Shown here: in pieces, positions 23,091 through 37,100 of the stretch
Layout of the letters: every line of letters starts with the position of its first letter
How positions within the stretch are numbered: the stretch's first letter is position 1
Assembly: GCA_903813345.2 (NCBI GenBank)
Contig: CAIIXF020000005.1
Coordinates: forward strand, 23,565,375-23,629,374
DNA length: 64,000 bases
Source: Owenia fusiformis
Lineage: Eukaryota > Annelida > Polychaeta > Sabellida > Oweniidae
Direction of reading: 5' to 3'
Notes under the pieces: model-generated
The model's database searches: none
Told to the model about the DNA's origin: nothing
Seen by the model: the letters and a program-made list of their open reading frames with translations, nothing else
Position numbers and translations under genes: made by a program

Positions 23091-23377
23091 TACAGGGGGC
23101 ATGCTCCCTGAAGTAAATTTAGGATGTTGGGCTATTTGGTGTGTTCTGAGTGAATCTAAGGTCAAAATATAGTTGTTTAAAAAATGTTGGATTTTGCACG
23201 GACTTGAGTCAACGTACGTTTCTTTCGAAACTTACTGCTACATAGTTTTACCAGGATTGGAAACAGGAATTCCAAAAAAAGTTACCTGTTTTATTTCCCT
23301 ATTCTTGCCTTAATTAGCTCATCTTGGTGACTTGAACTTGTACAGCTATATTAACAAGAGTCTTATAGTATCCTTTC

Positions 23378-24265
23378 ACTCGAAATTATAACTAAAACAC
23401 ATTCAGCGGATAGATAAATGCATGAGGAAAACATTGAGGTATGACATGTTGTCTAGTCAGAGTTTTCAGTTTTAAAGAGGAAAATCATGAAATACCCTTA
23501 TTATCGCCCATATATTTATCTTTCAAAAATCACCAGGGATTTTGTCATTTGAGGCATCTCTTAATTTGGGAATTTGGGAAATTCAAATTGTGCATTTATT
23601 AGAGAGGATATGGTCATAAAATTTAAGATTGGAAGAGGCTACTACTACTTCTCTAACCAAACATAAGCCAAAGGCACAATAGTTTATTCACTTCTTAGTT
23701 ATCTTCAATATTAATAAACTAGATGCGAGTATAAATAATCTTGATTTACGTCATTAAATATTCAAAATTCAGTCAAAGTGATGTCATATTTGAAATCTAC
23801 ATGTAAAAGTACATCTAGAAATATGGTTTCGAAAATTGTTTATCAAATTTGAAAATTTAATTCATTTTGAAAATGTGATTTCTAGTTCGGGTTGATTCCC
23901 CATAGACCCCATGTTACAAAGTCACAAAAAGTGAAATATCTTTTTTTGTAATCGACAAATATCATTTTCCTTTACTGGACATTTTTTAATTAGCATAACT
24001 ATTAGATACATGAGGGTTATATGAAAATTGAACCACCAAAACAGATGTAATTTAAGTTAAAGGGAACTTTCTACCATACCCGCCATGCTATCTGACCCGA
24101 ACGAGCCACCTGGTGGTGAAATTGGTAACTACCTACTCGCATCTGCGTTATTGTCATTTATATAGTTTAAAATGTTGGAAGCAGTCATTCCAGTAATCAA
24201 TATTTGAGAAACACTTGTAATTCCTAAAGACATAAAAAACTAGGGCCTTATATTTTCAAATGTAC
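23378..24265. other. Gene-free interval upstream of SLMAP
   Basis: Holds a degenerate relative (about 23490-23640) of the TTATCGCCCA / TTTATTAGAGAG element found intact at 28570-29074, and a block near 24085-24135 with CCACCTGGTGGTGAAA that recurs in reverse orientation near 45280-45325. Confidence 0.4.
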
Positions 24266-24771
24266 TTAAACCTGCACATCGCTCCAAAACGCAATCTTGG
24301 GTTGTTTCAGGGGTGAACTTTATCATTTTGAGCTTAATGAAAGATTATAGAATGATGAACAAATGGGGCAAATCTTGTGTAGAAATACTTACGATAAATG
24401 TGTCATTTCAAAGATTATTCATTGAATTGCTTTGATCGGCGCCGACGATATGATTTTGGAAAGGTTTCTAAATGAAGAACGTGACGTCACTTCCGAATCA
24501 TAGCATTCAAAATAAGTAGCGTTTAATTACTTCCACCATTCATAATAAAACATTGGTGTAGCGGTACAATTCTCGCTTAGCACACCAGAGGCCCGGGTTC
24601 GATTCCCGCATTCGCCTTTTTATTTTTTTTAACTAAATGATTGTTCTTTGATATAACGCAGAAAAAAACAATTTTTATTTACATAAACTTTATATTAGAG
24701 CTTAAAAATGTCAAAACAATATATGTCAACATACATGACATATTGCGTTTTGGAGCGATGTGCAGGTTTAA
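24266..24771. mobile_element. 506-bp segment bracketed by perfect 30-bp inverted repeats
   Basis: The segments 24266-24295 (TTAAACCTGCACATCGCTCC onward) and 24742-24771 are exact reverse complements over 30 bp. The segment contains the tRNA-like sequence at 24551-24616. It lies about 230 bp upstream of the SLMAP start codon. No target duplication was identified. Confidence 0.6.
24551..24616 (+). tRNA. tRNA-like sequence, AGC anticodon position, degenerate
   Basis: An A-box-like TGGTGTAGCGG and a perfect B box GGTTCGATTCC are spaced as in a tRNA and followed by T-rich runs that could end Pol III transcription. Aligned to tRNA-Gly/Ala the anticodon loop reads TTAGCAC (AGC), but the anticodon stem has two mismatches and I cannot form a full acceptor stem. 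It is probably a pseudogene or SINE head. Confidence 0.4.
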
Positions 24772-25004
24772 CACAACTTGCATCATTTAAGATTTATAAG
24801 ATAGGACTTATTGCTTCAGTAGACTATTGTAGAACTAAAACTTTTAAACCTAAGTTTTTGTTTATTTATTTCCAGATAGAAGAAAAACAGTCAAGATGGA
24901 GATGCCATAAAAGTCTGCAGTATGACGCTTATGTACACATATTGGTAGATTTCTTCAATTATTCTACGCTGTACATGAATTCCAATGCTAAATGTGACTC
25001 CAAT

Positions 25005-25193
25005 ATGTCTGCGCTAGCTGTACTTACTTGTAGACCAAATTCACACCCATTCCAAGAGAGGCATGTGTCTTTGCATGAACCAGCAAAGATTGGTAGATCT
25101 GTAGCACGTGCTAGACCTGCGCCAAACAACAGTATTTTTGATTGCAAAGTTTTGTCAAGAAATCATGCCCTCATTTGGTATGAGGAAGGCAGG
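25005..25193 (+). CDS. SLMAP: SLMAP coding exon 1 (FHA N-terminal half)
   Basis: 63 codons from [16 protein letters not shown] to WYEEGR, with donor AGG|GTATGT. It holds the FHA residues G30-R31 and SRNH (51-54). Confidence 0.93.
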
Positions 25194-28100
25194 GTATGTT
25201 TTGTTATTTGTATATATTAATTAAGTCATCATAAATAACTTGACATCACTGAAGGTCAACCAAAGGTTAAATTGCAAATCTAAGATCAGATTTGAACTCC
25301 TGAGATGATTTTTAAAAAGTCCTTGTGACCTTCAATATCTCAAAATCGGTGCAAAATGAATCAAGGTGGAATGTGTATTTTGATTTTCCGCAAAAATATT
25401 GATTTGAAGTCTTGAATGCTAAGAAACTTAGATCGCACATTTTGTGACCTACTTTAATGACCTTGACCATTGACCTTGAAAATTTTACTTTTTCAAACCT
25501 CACTTGGTCTTTTATAGGCACCTATAAAACAGACAATCAAGATTATAAGGGCTTAAGATAATGCAAAGCCAGAAAACTAACTATCATTTAATCTTTTCTG
25601 ATTGCAGTTCTTCTTGCAAGACACAAAGAGCAGTAATGGTACGTTTGTTAATAGTCAAAGACTCAGTAAGGGTTCAGAAGAAAGCCCACCACGAGAAATC
25701 ATGTCTGGCGATGTCATTCAGTTTGGAGTGGATGTCATGGAAAATTCTAGAAGAGGTAACTTTCAAAAATCATACTAGTACAATGTGTCTCTTGAATATA
25801 CCATAAACCAGTATTTACTGTCCCCTTATTAATTAGCATTTTTTCTCAAAATTTAGCAAATAAAATTTTGTGATTTAGAAACTGTGGATTTTGCGACAAT
25901 TTTGTATCAAAAAAATATGATTTTAGGTGTCAGATCCAGTAAGAATTTTAAATTGTTTTTGTTTTTTGCACCAAGTTGGGAATTTTGTCACATCCGAATA
26001 TGATATCATATGATCAACAGATTGATGCAGTATGTAATATTAGAGTTTTTATCTGTATTATTTCCAATATGGTTTCAGTAACGCACAGTTGTATTATTGC
26101 ATCACTGCAGTTGTTCTATCCAGATGGACGGGAGGCAAAGCCAAGGTACGTTACTGCATGTAAATTTGTGTACATGTACATTCACTCACATTTATATGTC
26201 ATCACCACAAGTGGTGACACAGTGTTATGATCTCCAACTTTTTGTGCTGGCTGTTGGCATTTGGCATTCGGTGTCTGCATGTAACAAATGGCAGGTAGTT
26301 ACATTTTGCTCGTTAGTGCCTTGTGAGTTGTTGCAATCACCACTTGTATGCCTGTTTGGTGGACTGTCCACCTGTCAACAATTTGGAACTTTATCTGTCC
26401 TTAGGAATCATGTTTTCAGATGTTTTTGATCTTTATCAACAGAAAAATGTCTCCTTTGACTCCAAGTTAAGGCTTGTCTAATTTCAATATGACTGCCTTT
26501 TTATTTTGTGTATTTTGTTTATTTCCAGTGGAGATGGGGGCACATTTTCCCCTACTATAGGGACCAATATATATTCTCAGGAACTTTACCAATTATCACA
26601 ATATTTACAGGTAACATCATTAACATAATAATTTTCATATACTAGTATCTAATATAACAACTAATTAACTTATTTCCAAGTCATTGAGAAATTTTGTTTA
26701 CATTCATGATAACACTGTTAAACCCTGTTACACTGACCAAAATAGAAAGCAAATATCATGATATTATTTGACAGAAATTTTCGGGAGATGATTGATAGAT
26801 GATTATGATTTTTGTGAGAGAGATAAGGAGGGAAATATCTTTTTTCAATATCATAGATGTACGAGATCAATTACTCGTGACATCACTAGTCAATGAACAA
26901 TAACATGAACACTGTTACTTTGAGAATCTATGCTTCTTCAACTTAATCAGCTGTGAAGTCTTAACAGGTGCACAACTTTTGTATAATATGTTTGATTTTA
27001 GGAAGCACTCCACAGAGAACAGATGCTTGAAAACAAACTGGCTACCTTGCAGCGACTTGTCCAGGGAACCCAGGAGGCCTCTGAGCAAGGCTGGCAGGCC
27101 CTAGTTGATGAAGACAGGCTCCTATCTCGATTAGAGGTCTTAGAGAATCAACTCCAGGCTTATGCTAAGGTACATGTAGCCGTAGTTGGATGGATATTTT
27201 GTATAGAATTCATGTTACACATTACACTTATGCGACAATCATATTCCTAGAGTTAATTAGTGTTTATGTTTTAGTCGTCAATCTTCATATTTGATCATAC
27301 ACATCTCAAGATTTTGTCCAACAGTGATTGATAGACAAGGTACAAGGACGGTAGCCAATAGCCATCTAATGGTCCATCAGTCTGTCATCAACACTAGAAA
27401 ACAGGAATGTCCAGGAGTAGCATAATAATCCCACACAAAACAAAACTTATTTTATCAAATCACGAGTCAATTCAAAATACCGTTTCAATTTTAATGTTAT
27501 TCCAGAATCAAACAAAAGACAATCTAAAAACAGAGCTACTTGCCCTTCAAGATGATAAGTTAAATTATGAAAACTCCGCAAAGGAATCTCTCAGGAAAGT
27601 CTTACAAGAGAAACTAGATGCAGTTACTAAACTCTCGGGAATAGAGGTAATCTTTTCACAGTATAAAAGTACTAATATCATCTAATGAGGTTTGTATTTG
27701 ACAATTAAAATTTCAATATTCGATAAGTCTTTATAGGCCATAATTAAAGACAGAATTAGATCTATGGGAAGTGACAAAATTGCAAGCAACATAATACAGT
27801 TGACCCACCAATGTATTCCTTACAATTTCAAGCAAAAAGACCCAGTATATGTATCAATGAATATCTTATTTCACCTAGAATATGTCTGTGGTAGATGAAC
27901 TTTGAATAACTGAATTATGAGTATAGATATGGAAAAACTTCTTCATAGTTTATGGTTTTGTGCAAAAATATTTTACTTTAAGTAAAATTGAGAAACTTAG
28001 AAATTCCTTTCAGCATTCATTAAGCAATACTGAGGATGAGTGTGAGCATCTGAGGAAAATTTGTGAGACTTCTCAGAATGAATTGGAGGAGTTGGCAACC

Positions 28101-31100
28101 AAACACAAAGAGAGCCTCAATGAAGTTGAAGAATTCAAACAGCAACTTTCGGTAAGTCTGTGATTACTGTTCAATATTTATCTCAACAAACTTGTTTGGG
28201 ATAGTCGTCTCATTACAATGTTTTCGAGATGTAAATCAGTCTATTGTCCAAAATACTGTTTTCTTTGTTACTCTAGGTGATTGGAAGGATATTCTTAATG
28301 ATTGGTGTACACTCACTTGGATGAAACTCTCACCTAATAATTTAAGTGGCTTCACACAGTGAATTTCTTTTTTGAGGGGTTAGCCAGAAATGACTCCTCT
28401 CCAGGAATTCACCCTTAAAAGTGATATACATAGGCAATAGAACTTGACTTCAGATGATAGATCTATTCACCAGATCCTTTCACAAGATCTATTCATCAGA
28501 TCCTAAAGCCAGATCAATTTACCAAATATATTTACCAAATCCATGTACCAGTTCCATTTATGACATCTACCGTATTATCTCTATTAAACGCACAGTGCGC
28601 TTAGCAAATTCCCGTGGGGGAGAGGTTTAAAGCAGCTAAATCCCCGGGAATTCTACAAAATTATGATGGTGGGTGATAATGGGTGAAAATTTACTTCTAT
28701 ACCTAAAATCGATCAAATATAGTAGATATGTGCGTTTATTAGAGAGAATATGCTATATGTTATGTTTTTACCTTGAATTGTGAGCTCCTAGACGACAAAA
28801 GTATATAAATACACTATTGTGTATTTACACGAACACCTGAAGAAATTTCTTACGTTGCATGCGTTGCATGATGGGAAATCGTGACGTCATGAATCATGAT
28901 GCATTATTTTAACGAACGGTGAAAATACTTTATTATCGCCCACAATGTTTTTTTTATTAGAGCTTTGTCAGATCTCAATATTATCTGGACAGGACTTTCT
29001 AACCTGGGACAAAAAGTCGTTTATTAGAGAGTGTGCGTTTATTAGAGAGTGTGCGTTTAATAGAAATAATACGGTATTTATGATTTTCTTTCACCAGATC
29101 CATTCACCAGGTCCAGTCACCAGATTGTACCAGTCACCAGATCTATCATAATATCATAGTCTTTTTTATATGTGAAATACAGGGATTCATAGGGTGGGGG
29201 TCTAAACCCCCACCAAAAGAAATTTGATTCACTCTATGAAGCCACTTACTAGTTGAAAGTTCCATCCAAGACATCCCTCTAACTGGAAATGCTGATGTAA
29301 TGAGTATTCACCATTCACTAAGAATGTCCTTCCTGGCCTAAAGTGTCATTGTAACATTTGATTGCATAGCTGTTTGATTAAAGTAAGCTACATTTTGGCA
29401 TGTTTTACCTTTGAGGTTATTTTGAAATAGGTCCGTTGTATTATATTGATACATGTATAGTAAATTTATTTTAGCAAGCAGAGCTGTCTCATAAGAATGA
29501 TTCTGAGAAGATTGAGAAGGAAAAGGAAGAGTTAGAGATGAAGATTGAAGAGATGCAGAAAGAAGAAAGTTCTTTGTTAGCAAAGATTGAATCACTGCAG
29601 GCTGACAATGACTTCACAAAAAATCAACTCACCTCTATTAAAGGTATTTTCTATGTAATGGGGAAATGAGAATTATCCCTATGAATGAAGTTGGGTGCAG
29701 AAGACCTCCACCCATCTATACATCCATCTGTATGTATATTTGTTTTTCTGTCAAGGCAATAATCAAATACTATTGGCCCATTGTCAATATTTAATATGCC
29801 CTATGGGAGTATGACATTTTGCTTAAAAGTATTTTTGAAATGACTGCTCCTAGGTTTTGAAATGGTCACCAAAATGGTCACATTTCACTCCTTTTAACAC
29901 TTATGGACTGTTTCTCTTTTTTTCTTAAATTGATTATAATTCACTTTCATCTGTTTGCAGCACGGCTTGAGTCAATGAAAGAAAGTGAAGCGGAGGGTTC
30001 CTTAGATAATGATACAATAATCAACACAGATATGATCACAAAAGATTCTACTGGTAAGAGTCAAAATAATTTCATGCAATAATTAAAAGTGCCATTTTGC
30101 CAAGACTTCAGATACTGGATTCCCCATATTAGGCTCCAACTTTATAATAAGTGTTTACCTTGCTTTTCTGGAAAATGTAACATCAAAAACTGATCAAATA
30201 AAAAAAGGAAGATCTTTTAAAAAATCAAGTGGACAATAATAGAGTACTTGTCACATTTTTGTCCCATGCTAGAGATGCAGTGTCTATCAGTCATATTGCA
30301 TTGTCCAACTCTTCATGTACCCAGTAATTATGGTACTATTTTTTAAATTAAGTGATAATCATTATTTTGAAAATAAAACCTCACATATTTTAACTGCTTC
30401 AGATAACAGGTTCACTGGCATAATTGCTGTTGTCAAGGATATTTAGAAAAATGATTTTAAACTTTTTCAGTTAAGTTAAAAGAGTTAGAGGAACAGATAG
30501 AATATTATAAAGGTGAGTGATTTATAACAAATTAGGGAGTGCCAGTTTAATTATGTTAAATGTGGCAGTCTCTCATGCTTTTCCTTCTATTTTCATTCAT
30601 TCCTTTTGGAATATTTGCTTTAATCCTTCCACAACGATAGGCTCCATATGGTAATATCTTTCACGACGATAGGCTCCTTTTGGCACCACTATTTTTATTT
30701 ATATACATCAATGAAATGGCAATATCTCCAGTTCTATTCAGTATTTTTACACCAATTTTTGACAAGTTGTTGACATGTGATAATGCTTATTAAAAATTGT
30801 ATTTTAGTGATAAAATTTAATGAATAGGTCCCAGTGTATACATCATTTCCATTTTAAACTAAAAACCGCTCTTACTTATCTGTCACCAGGCCAAGATTTT
30901 CCTCTTATATTCACGTCGGAAAAGGGTTAACTTTGTCTTGAAGCTCTCAAGAAAAAAGGCCCTATAGACAACATAGAACTGAACTAGCTCTATTTGTTGT
31001 GTTGTAACAAACATGAGTCATGTTCACTCTACCCTACCATGTGACCACATTTAAAGGTGGTACAAATAAGGGACAGTGTAGTTGCAAATGGAGGATGTTT

Positions 31101-34100
31101 TTACATTTACATGCACAAATGTCCCATTGAACATTTGTATAAAACATGATCGCTACCCATTGAGGTCCCACCACATACTTAATAGCAGTGTAGGGCTACC
31201 CATTGAAGTCCCACCACATACTAAATAGCAGTGTAGGGCTACCCATTGAGGTCCCACCACATACTTAATAGCAGTGTAGGGCTACCCATTGAGGTCCCAC
31301 CACATACTAAATAGCAGTGTAGGGCTACCCATTGAGGTCCCACCACATACTAAATAGCAGTGTAGGGCTACCCATTGTGGTCCCACCACATACTAAATAG
31401 CAGTGTAGGGCTACCCATTGTGGTCCCACCACATACTAAATAGCAGTGTAGGGCTACCCATTGTGGTCCCACCACATACTAAATAGCAGTGTAGGGCTAC
31501 CCATTGTGGTCCCACCACATACTAAATAGCAGTGTAGGGCTACCCATTGTGGTCCCACCACATACTAAATAGCAGTGTAGGGCTACCCATTGTGGTCCCA
31601 CCACATACTAAATAGCAGTGTAGGGCTACCCATTGTGGTCCCACCACATACTAAATAGCAGTGTAGGGCTACCCATTGTGGTCCCACCACATACTAAATA
31701 GCAGTGTAGGGCTACCCATTGAGGTCACACTCCATGTTCAATAGCAGTTGAGCTGCTAATTAGGGAGATAAGGGAGGTCACACCAATGCACCAATTGTCT
31801 TGTGCTTGTCCTTAATTTCAACTGCACATTTATACCTTAAGGTATCTCATGTCTATACTTTTATCATGTAATGATCATGTATAAGTGCTATTTATGGATT
31901 TTTAATAAAAAAAAATATGCATAAATGAACATGAGCATGTATATATGTAAATGATTAAGTTATTATAATATTTTTATCACATTTAGTGCAAGTGAGGGAA
32001 TCAAACAATCGACTTAACGAAAGTAGTGAAAAAATTGAGATGTCACAGAGTAAGTTTCATGGTTGGTGTATATTGCTGTATATGACCTTTAACTCTGCTT
32101 GCATATGACCTGCAATGTTGTTTGTGTAGTCCGCTTGTAGCATAGCTCCTCATTATTTTCTTAGTTATCCCATCGAATGAAGTTTGCTGTTTGATGGGAT
32201 TTGCTATGCTTTGGCGTTGCTGTTGTCTAGTCGATAACTTTGCTATGATATTTTCAGTAGATTTATTAACCAAGCTCACTTCATTCTAATGCTTTCAATT
32301 CTCAAAAATAACTTCTTAATTACTGTTTATAGATACCCACCTTATTTTTCAATTAAAAACATCTGTGAATAGGAGTGCCAACATTTTAAAAAAGGAACAA
32401 TATGCTAAATTTATAGGTGATTCACGAATACATGGAAGCATGATATTACCATTTGACAAATTGTGCAATATGGCAGTCATTTAGTATATTAAAATGCAAT
32501 GGAGTGATACAGTTGTTTATGAAATGGATACCATGCACTGCCTACCAATTGACAAGACACTCAACTGGATTTGCTACACCCTGGTGCCTAGTTTTAGCTT
32601 GCCTGCATGTCTGCCTGTCAATAAAAATAACTTATTTGGATCTCTTAAAAACCTTGTCTGATTTCAAATGTTTACATTTTTGTGTCCATTTGCAATAGTT
32701 TAGTGGTTCTTGTCATTTTTATGCCTTGTTTTTTCCCGTTTTAGACCAACTTGATCAAGCTCAAATGGATGCTGTGCAACACATAACAAAAATTGCCAGT
32801 TTAGAAGGTAATATTTCTCTCTAAATAACATGTAGAATCATACAAGAAACCTAGATTGTACTTTTACACATGGTAAAGGGTGGACCAAAAAATGTCCATT
32901 TGGATATAACATTTTTGAGAATGTGTTAATTTTGATAAAAAATACATGGAATGCAGGAACCACTGTTTAAATTGTTCATGAAATTGGATAAATCTTCAGG
33001 GATAAATGAAATAAAGGTAAATAGACACTAGAGGTCAATATGAAAATATATGTTACTCTGATGCTACTCATGTCTTGCAAATTCACGTGTTATTCAGTTT
33101 ATCATGATATGACAAAAATGATTTGGGAAAATCTTCATGTACAGGGAAAGCTATTCCATAAGATCTTATTTGTGGTAAGGAAGATCACCAAGGTGTTTGA
33201 TTGAGCTCACACAACAAGAAGAACATTTCAAAGTCCTCTGAGACTCAGATTAATACTTACCTAATCTTCCTGGCCAAAAAGAGAACATCATTTTGCACTC
33301 AAAATTTGATTTACCAAATGCTGTTTTTCCTGATGCTGAATCAGTTCAACTAGTCTTCCTTATTGGTGTTAATAATCTCCCAATGCTTCAATTTTATCAG
33401 AAATATATATATACAATAAATAGAAATTTAAGATCTGCTTTGTTACAGCTTTCATCCTCATCTACTTGGCCCAGCATCCCAGCATGTTTTTGGTTCCCTG
33501 ATGTTACCCTTTTCTTGGGTTTGTCTCTACATGGTTGATAAATTACTTTCGTAACAAACATGTTGAGTTTTGATATGAGCTAAATAGAGCTATAGTCACT
33601 AATAAAGCGTATGAGCTAAATAGGGTTATAGTCACTAATAAAGCTTATGAACTAAATATGATTATAGTCACTCATAAAGCATTACAATTTTCAAAACATG
33701 GGCAGTAAAGGAATTCCCATAACATATAAATGATATAAACTGTGGTTTCATTTACTGTAACATAATGTTATAAATATGAAACTACTCCAGTATCCAGTTA
33801 AAGTGCATGCTTTAAAACATGAGTTTTTGCCATTTACACATTGTAGATTATCATCATAAGGCATGAGCATGCATTAGATTCTAGGGTAGAGCAGAGTTGT
33901 CTGATAATTAGGAACTAATGTCTTCCAATAATACTTATAATATGGGATGCAATGAATGAAAATGTGAAAACATAGATTTATATGTAAAACAATGTGCATT
34001 ATTGGCCTATTTTGTATATCCCTAATTTCTCCTTTAATATTCATGAATTAAAAATGTGGCCCTTGATGAAGTTAAAATAAGTAACTTATCCCATGAAAGC

Positions 34101-37100
34101 AGTTGGTTAGGATACTGTTCATCCATCTGTTAGGCTGTCAATCTGTCCATTTGGAAAATAATTGAAGTACTGTCCTAGTGGTGGACCTTCTTTAAATTCA
34201 GTGGAAAGATGTATATTTGATGCAAAAATAATAACCATCTGTTTTTTAAAATTGAGCATATTAAACTTGTTGTAGGTGATGTTGCAAAGCTTGAGGCAGA
34301 GTTATTAGACACTAAGCGTATGTTGGAACTGCAGAGGTCTGATGCCAAGAGTGGAGCTATATTTGAAGTGAGACAGTTTGATTCAGATGAGACCATTAAT
34401 AATGACACAGATTCTTCTGATTCAGGTAACATTTCATCTATTATTGTTCCGTTTGTTGGATTCACACAGTATAAGTTTAATCTCTAATGATATTACATGT
34501 AGTATTACCTGAAAAAGTTCTGCTTTGGTGTTATGTTATTCACTTGACACTCTTGTTTAAGCAGTGAACGAACTGTCAGCCATATCAGATAATGGAGGAG
34601 GGGAGAAAGGAGCAGCAGGAAAATACATTGAAGAAATACAAAAACTTAAAGGTTCCTATACATGTATTATTAATTTATTATACAGTACTATTATAACCAT
34701 CTTATTTTCATGATAAAGTGTTACATGTAAAATATAATTAGGTAGAACTAAGAATGAAGTTATTTTAGCTAAACTAAGTCAGCAAAAAGTTCCTCTGCAC
34801 ACACGAGATGGCTGCTTAATTCCAAAATGGCCACCACCAAAAATGAAATTTTTGATAATTTAATTTCTGATATACGAATCGTAGAATTTGGTCCACATAT
34901 TATAGGCTACAGTTTTATGGACGAAGATAAATCAATTAAGTTAGCGGATTCGATTCACATACATTTCAAGAAGGATATTTTCAAAATGGCTGCTCAATTC
35001 AAAATGGCCAACATTTTACATAAAAAATGTAATTTTAAATAACTTATATACCAGTCAAAGGATTTGGTCAAAATTCTAAGGGCTTATGTCATATGACCCA
35101 AGGATCTTCATTAAGCAAGATATTTCCATTTTGGTAATTCAAAATGGCCATCCTTTTTGTAAAAAAATCTATGTTTCTTGCTATAAATCTCAATAAATGA
35201 TGATATAATTATTAATTTATATGTAAAGAGAAGCATATTCATTGTATTCAACTTTGTAGTTTTACTAAATTTTAAAGGTCATCACATCGTTTTCCTCTCT
35301 AGGTGAATTACTTGATGCTAAGCGCCAGGTACAACTAGCAAAGGATGAATACAATACAATGAAGGCAGAGCATGAGACATTAAATATGGAATATGAGATC
35401 AAAGTATCACAACAACAGGTTGACATGAAGATCCTTCAGGACAAGCTGCAGGAGGCACAACAGTCAGCCAAACAAAGCAACAATGAAGCAGAGCAATTAA
35501 AAAGTAAGTACATGTACTGTTTTTTTGCCATGTGGCTTTTTCCCTACCACATACAGTACTTGCTTGCAGTCGTCCCAACAATTTATGGGTCACATGATGC
35601 AGTTCAATTGAAAAAAGTAGGTCAAGCTTTATAAATGTGCAATGTGTTCATTCAAAGCAGGAAGACACTTTGAAACAATAATTTATGGGTTATGTGCAAA
35701 GTTATTATTTGTAAAAATAATTATTTGGATAAATTACAGGAAACTCATGAATTATAAGCGAGATAGCAAATAATGCAAAGTGACAAAATAATTCTAGTCC
35801 TTACAAGCACAAAATGGGGCTGATGTTAGGATCAATTTGCCCATTTTATAAGGGTCTTAATCCAACTTGTACTTAATAAATTGCAGGTAAATTACAGACC
35901 CTTCAAGATGATGTAAATCAGCTGCAGCATTGTAGTAAACTTTCACAAGGTTCAACCATCGAAAACAGTAAAGGTATAAAATCTTCAATACATTTCATTA
36001 CTCGATAAAAGGGTCACTTTTTGAAATCAGGGCTCAGGGTTGGTCTAATATGGATCAATAGATTTTCAATTACTTTCTCAAAGATAGCTCAATTTTCAAT
36101 TGACTGACAACACCATTATTATAATTTGTAATAATTTACTCAGATTTGTTAATTAATGTCAACATGTCAACTTCCACATTCTTTTAGTATGAGCCAGAAA
36201 GTTTCATTTCTGGCATTGCTCCATAAATGTAAACTAATTGTGTATTATTATTAATTGACAGCATATAGCATCTACAAGTCGTTTATGTTCAATGATATTT
36301 AAATGAAGTCTATCATTCATGTTAGGCTCTTGCACTCTTGAAAATTGAATATACTGTACAAAAAAGATTCTATGAGAACTTCTTTAAAGGGAGAATGGAA
36401 TTTTGAAGTTATCAAATTTGAAGAACTCCATCAAAGGCAGAATTGAATTTGAAGATATCAAATTTTGGTCACCATAATTACCCACCTTATTGACAGGCAT
36501 ACTTCGGTCAATTTCTGAGGTGTACTTTTGGTATACTCATAAGCAGTGTAGTCATTAAGGGCAAATTACAATCAAGTCAGGTGGACAATTTAACTTAACC
36601 TATCTGTGTCTTAACTTGCTGGTCAAGATGACCAGCACTTATGAAAGTATCACATATCATTAAATTATCCATCTAAATGATGCCTATGTGCAGTGTATAT
36701 GCACATTTTTGATGAACCATTGTTTTGGGTAAATGGGGATATCTATTCAGGTTGATTTCTTAATCTTTCATTAAATCTCTTGGGTATGACATGAATGTAC
36801 TTTAGGATCCGAGGTTCATGAACCAGACCCCATTTTATATTCATGTTGAAACTGCAACTCCTTTGATGCGCACCTAGATCAAGTCTTTTACTTCTTTATT
36901 TTGAATTCACTGTATGGATGCCTTATTCCCACATGAACCTGAAGATGACCAAATTACTTTTTAGCACTCACTCCCTGACACTTCAAGAACTGACACTTCT
37001 TAGATCACAAGAATCAAAGTTATAAATGCTTGTTATTCAGGTGACTTAGCATTGCTGAAGGAAGAATGTGCCAACTTACGGAAACGTATCCAAGCTATAG

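Larger units (their letters stand above)
17423..23377. mobile_element. ~5.2-kb long-TIR element interrupted by a hAT-like insertion
   Basis: Inverted repeats of about 180 bp lie at 17423-17436 plus 18228-18398 (left, split by an insertion) and at 23197-23377 (right). Common strings are TATAAGACTCTTGTTA, AATAAAACAGGTAACT and GACTCAAGTCCGTG. Identity is roughly 80-85% by eye. Removing the 791-bp insertion joins GATAGGATA to TATAAGACTC, restoring the match to the right end. No transposase frame is visible inside. Outer boundaries and target duplication are not defined. Confidence 0.65.

Noticed and set aside
24551-24616. Functional tRNA-Ala
   Set aside because: Anticodon-stem mismatches and no acceptable acceptor stem; kept only as tRNA-like.
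24708-25004. 99-codon upstream extension of the SLMAP frame
   Set aside because: It starts inside a mobile repeat, crosses a likely splice acceptor near 24895 and has no homology to SLMAP, whose N-terminus matches at 25005.
31152-31750. Regularly spaced repeats resembling a CRISPR array
   Set aside because: The 43-bp units are contiguous with no spacers and lie in an animal intron; it is a minisatellite.
32043-32279. 78-codon minus-strand frame in SLMAP intron 11
   Set aside because: Overlaps the end segment of a dispersed repeat also present near 46000 and 62000.
34827-35042. 71-codon open frame in SLMAP intron 14
   Set aside because: Falls in an AAAATGGC-type repeat and is not in SLMAP phase.
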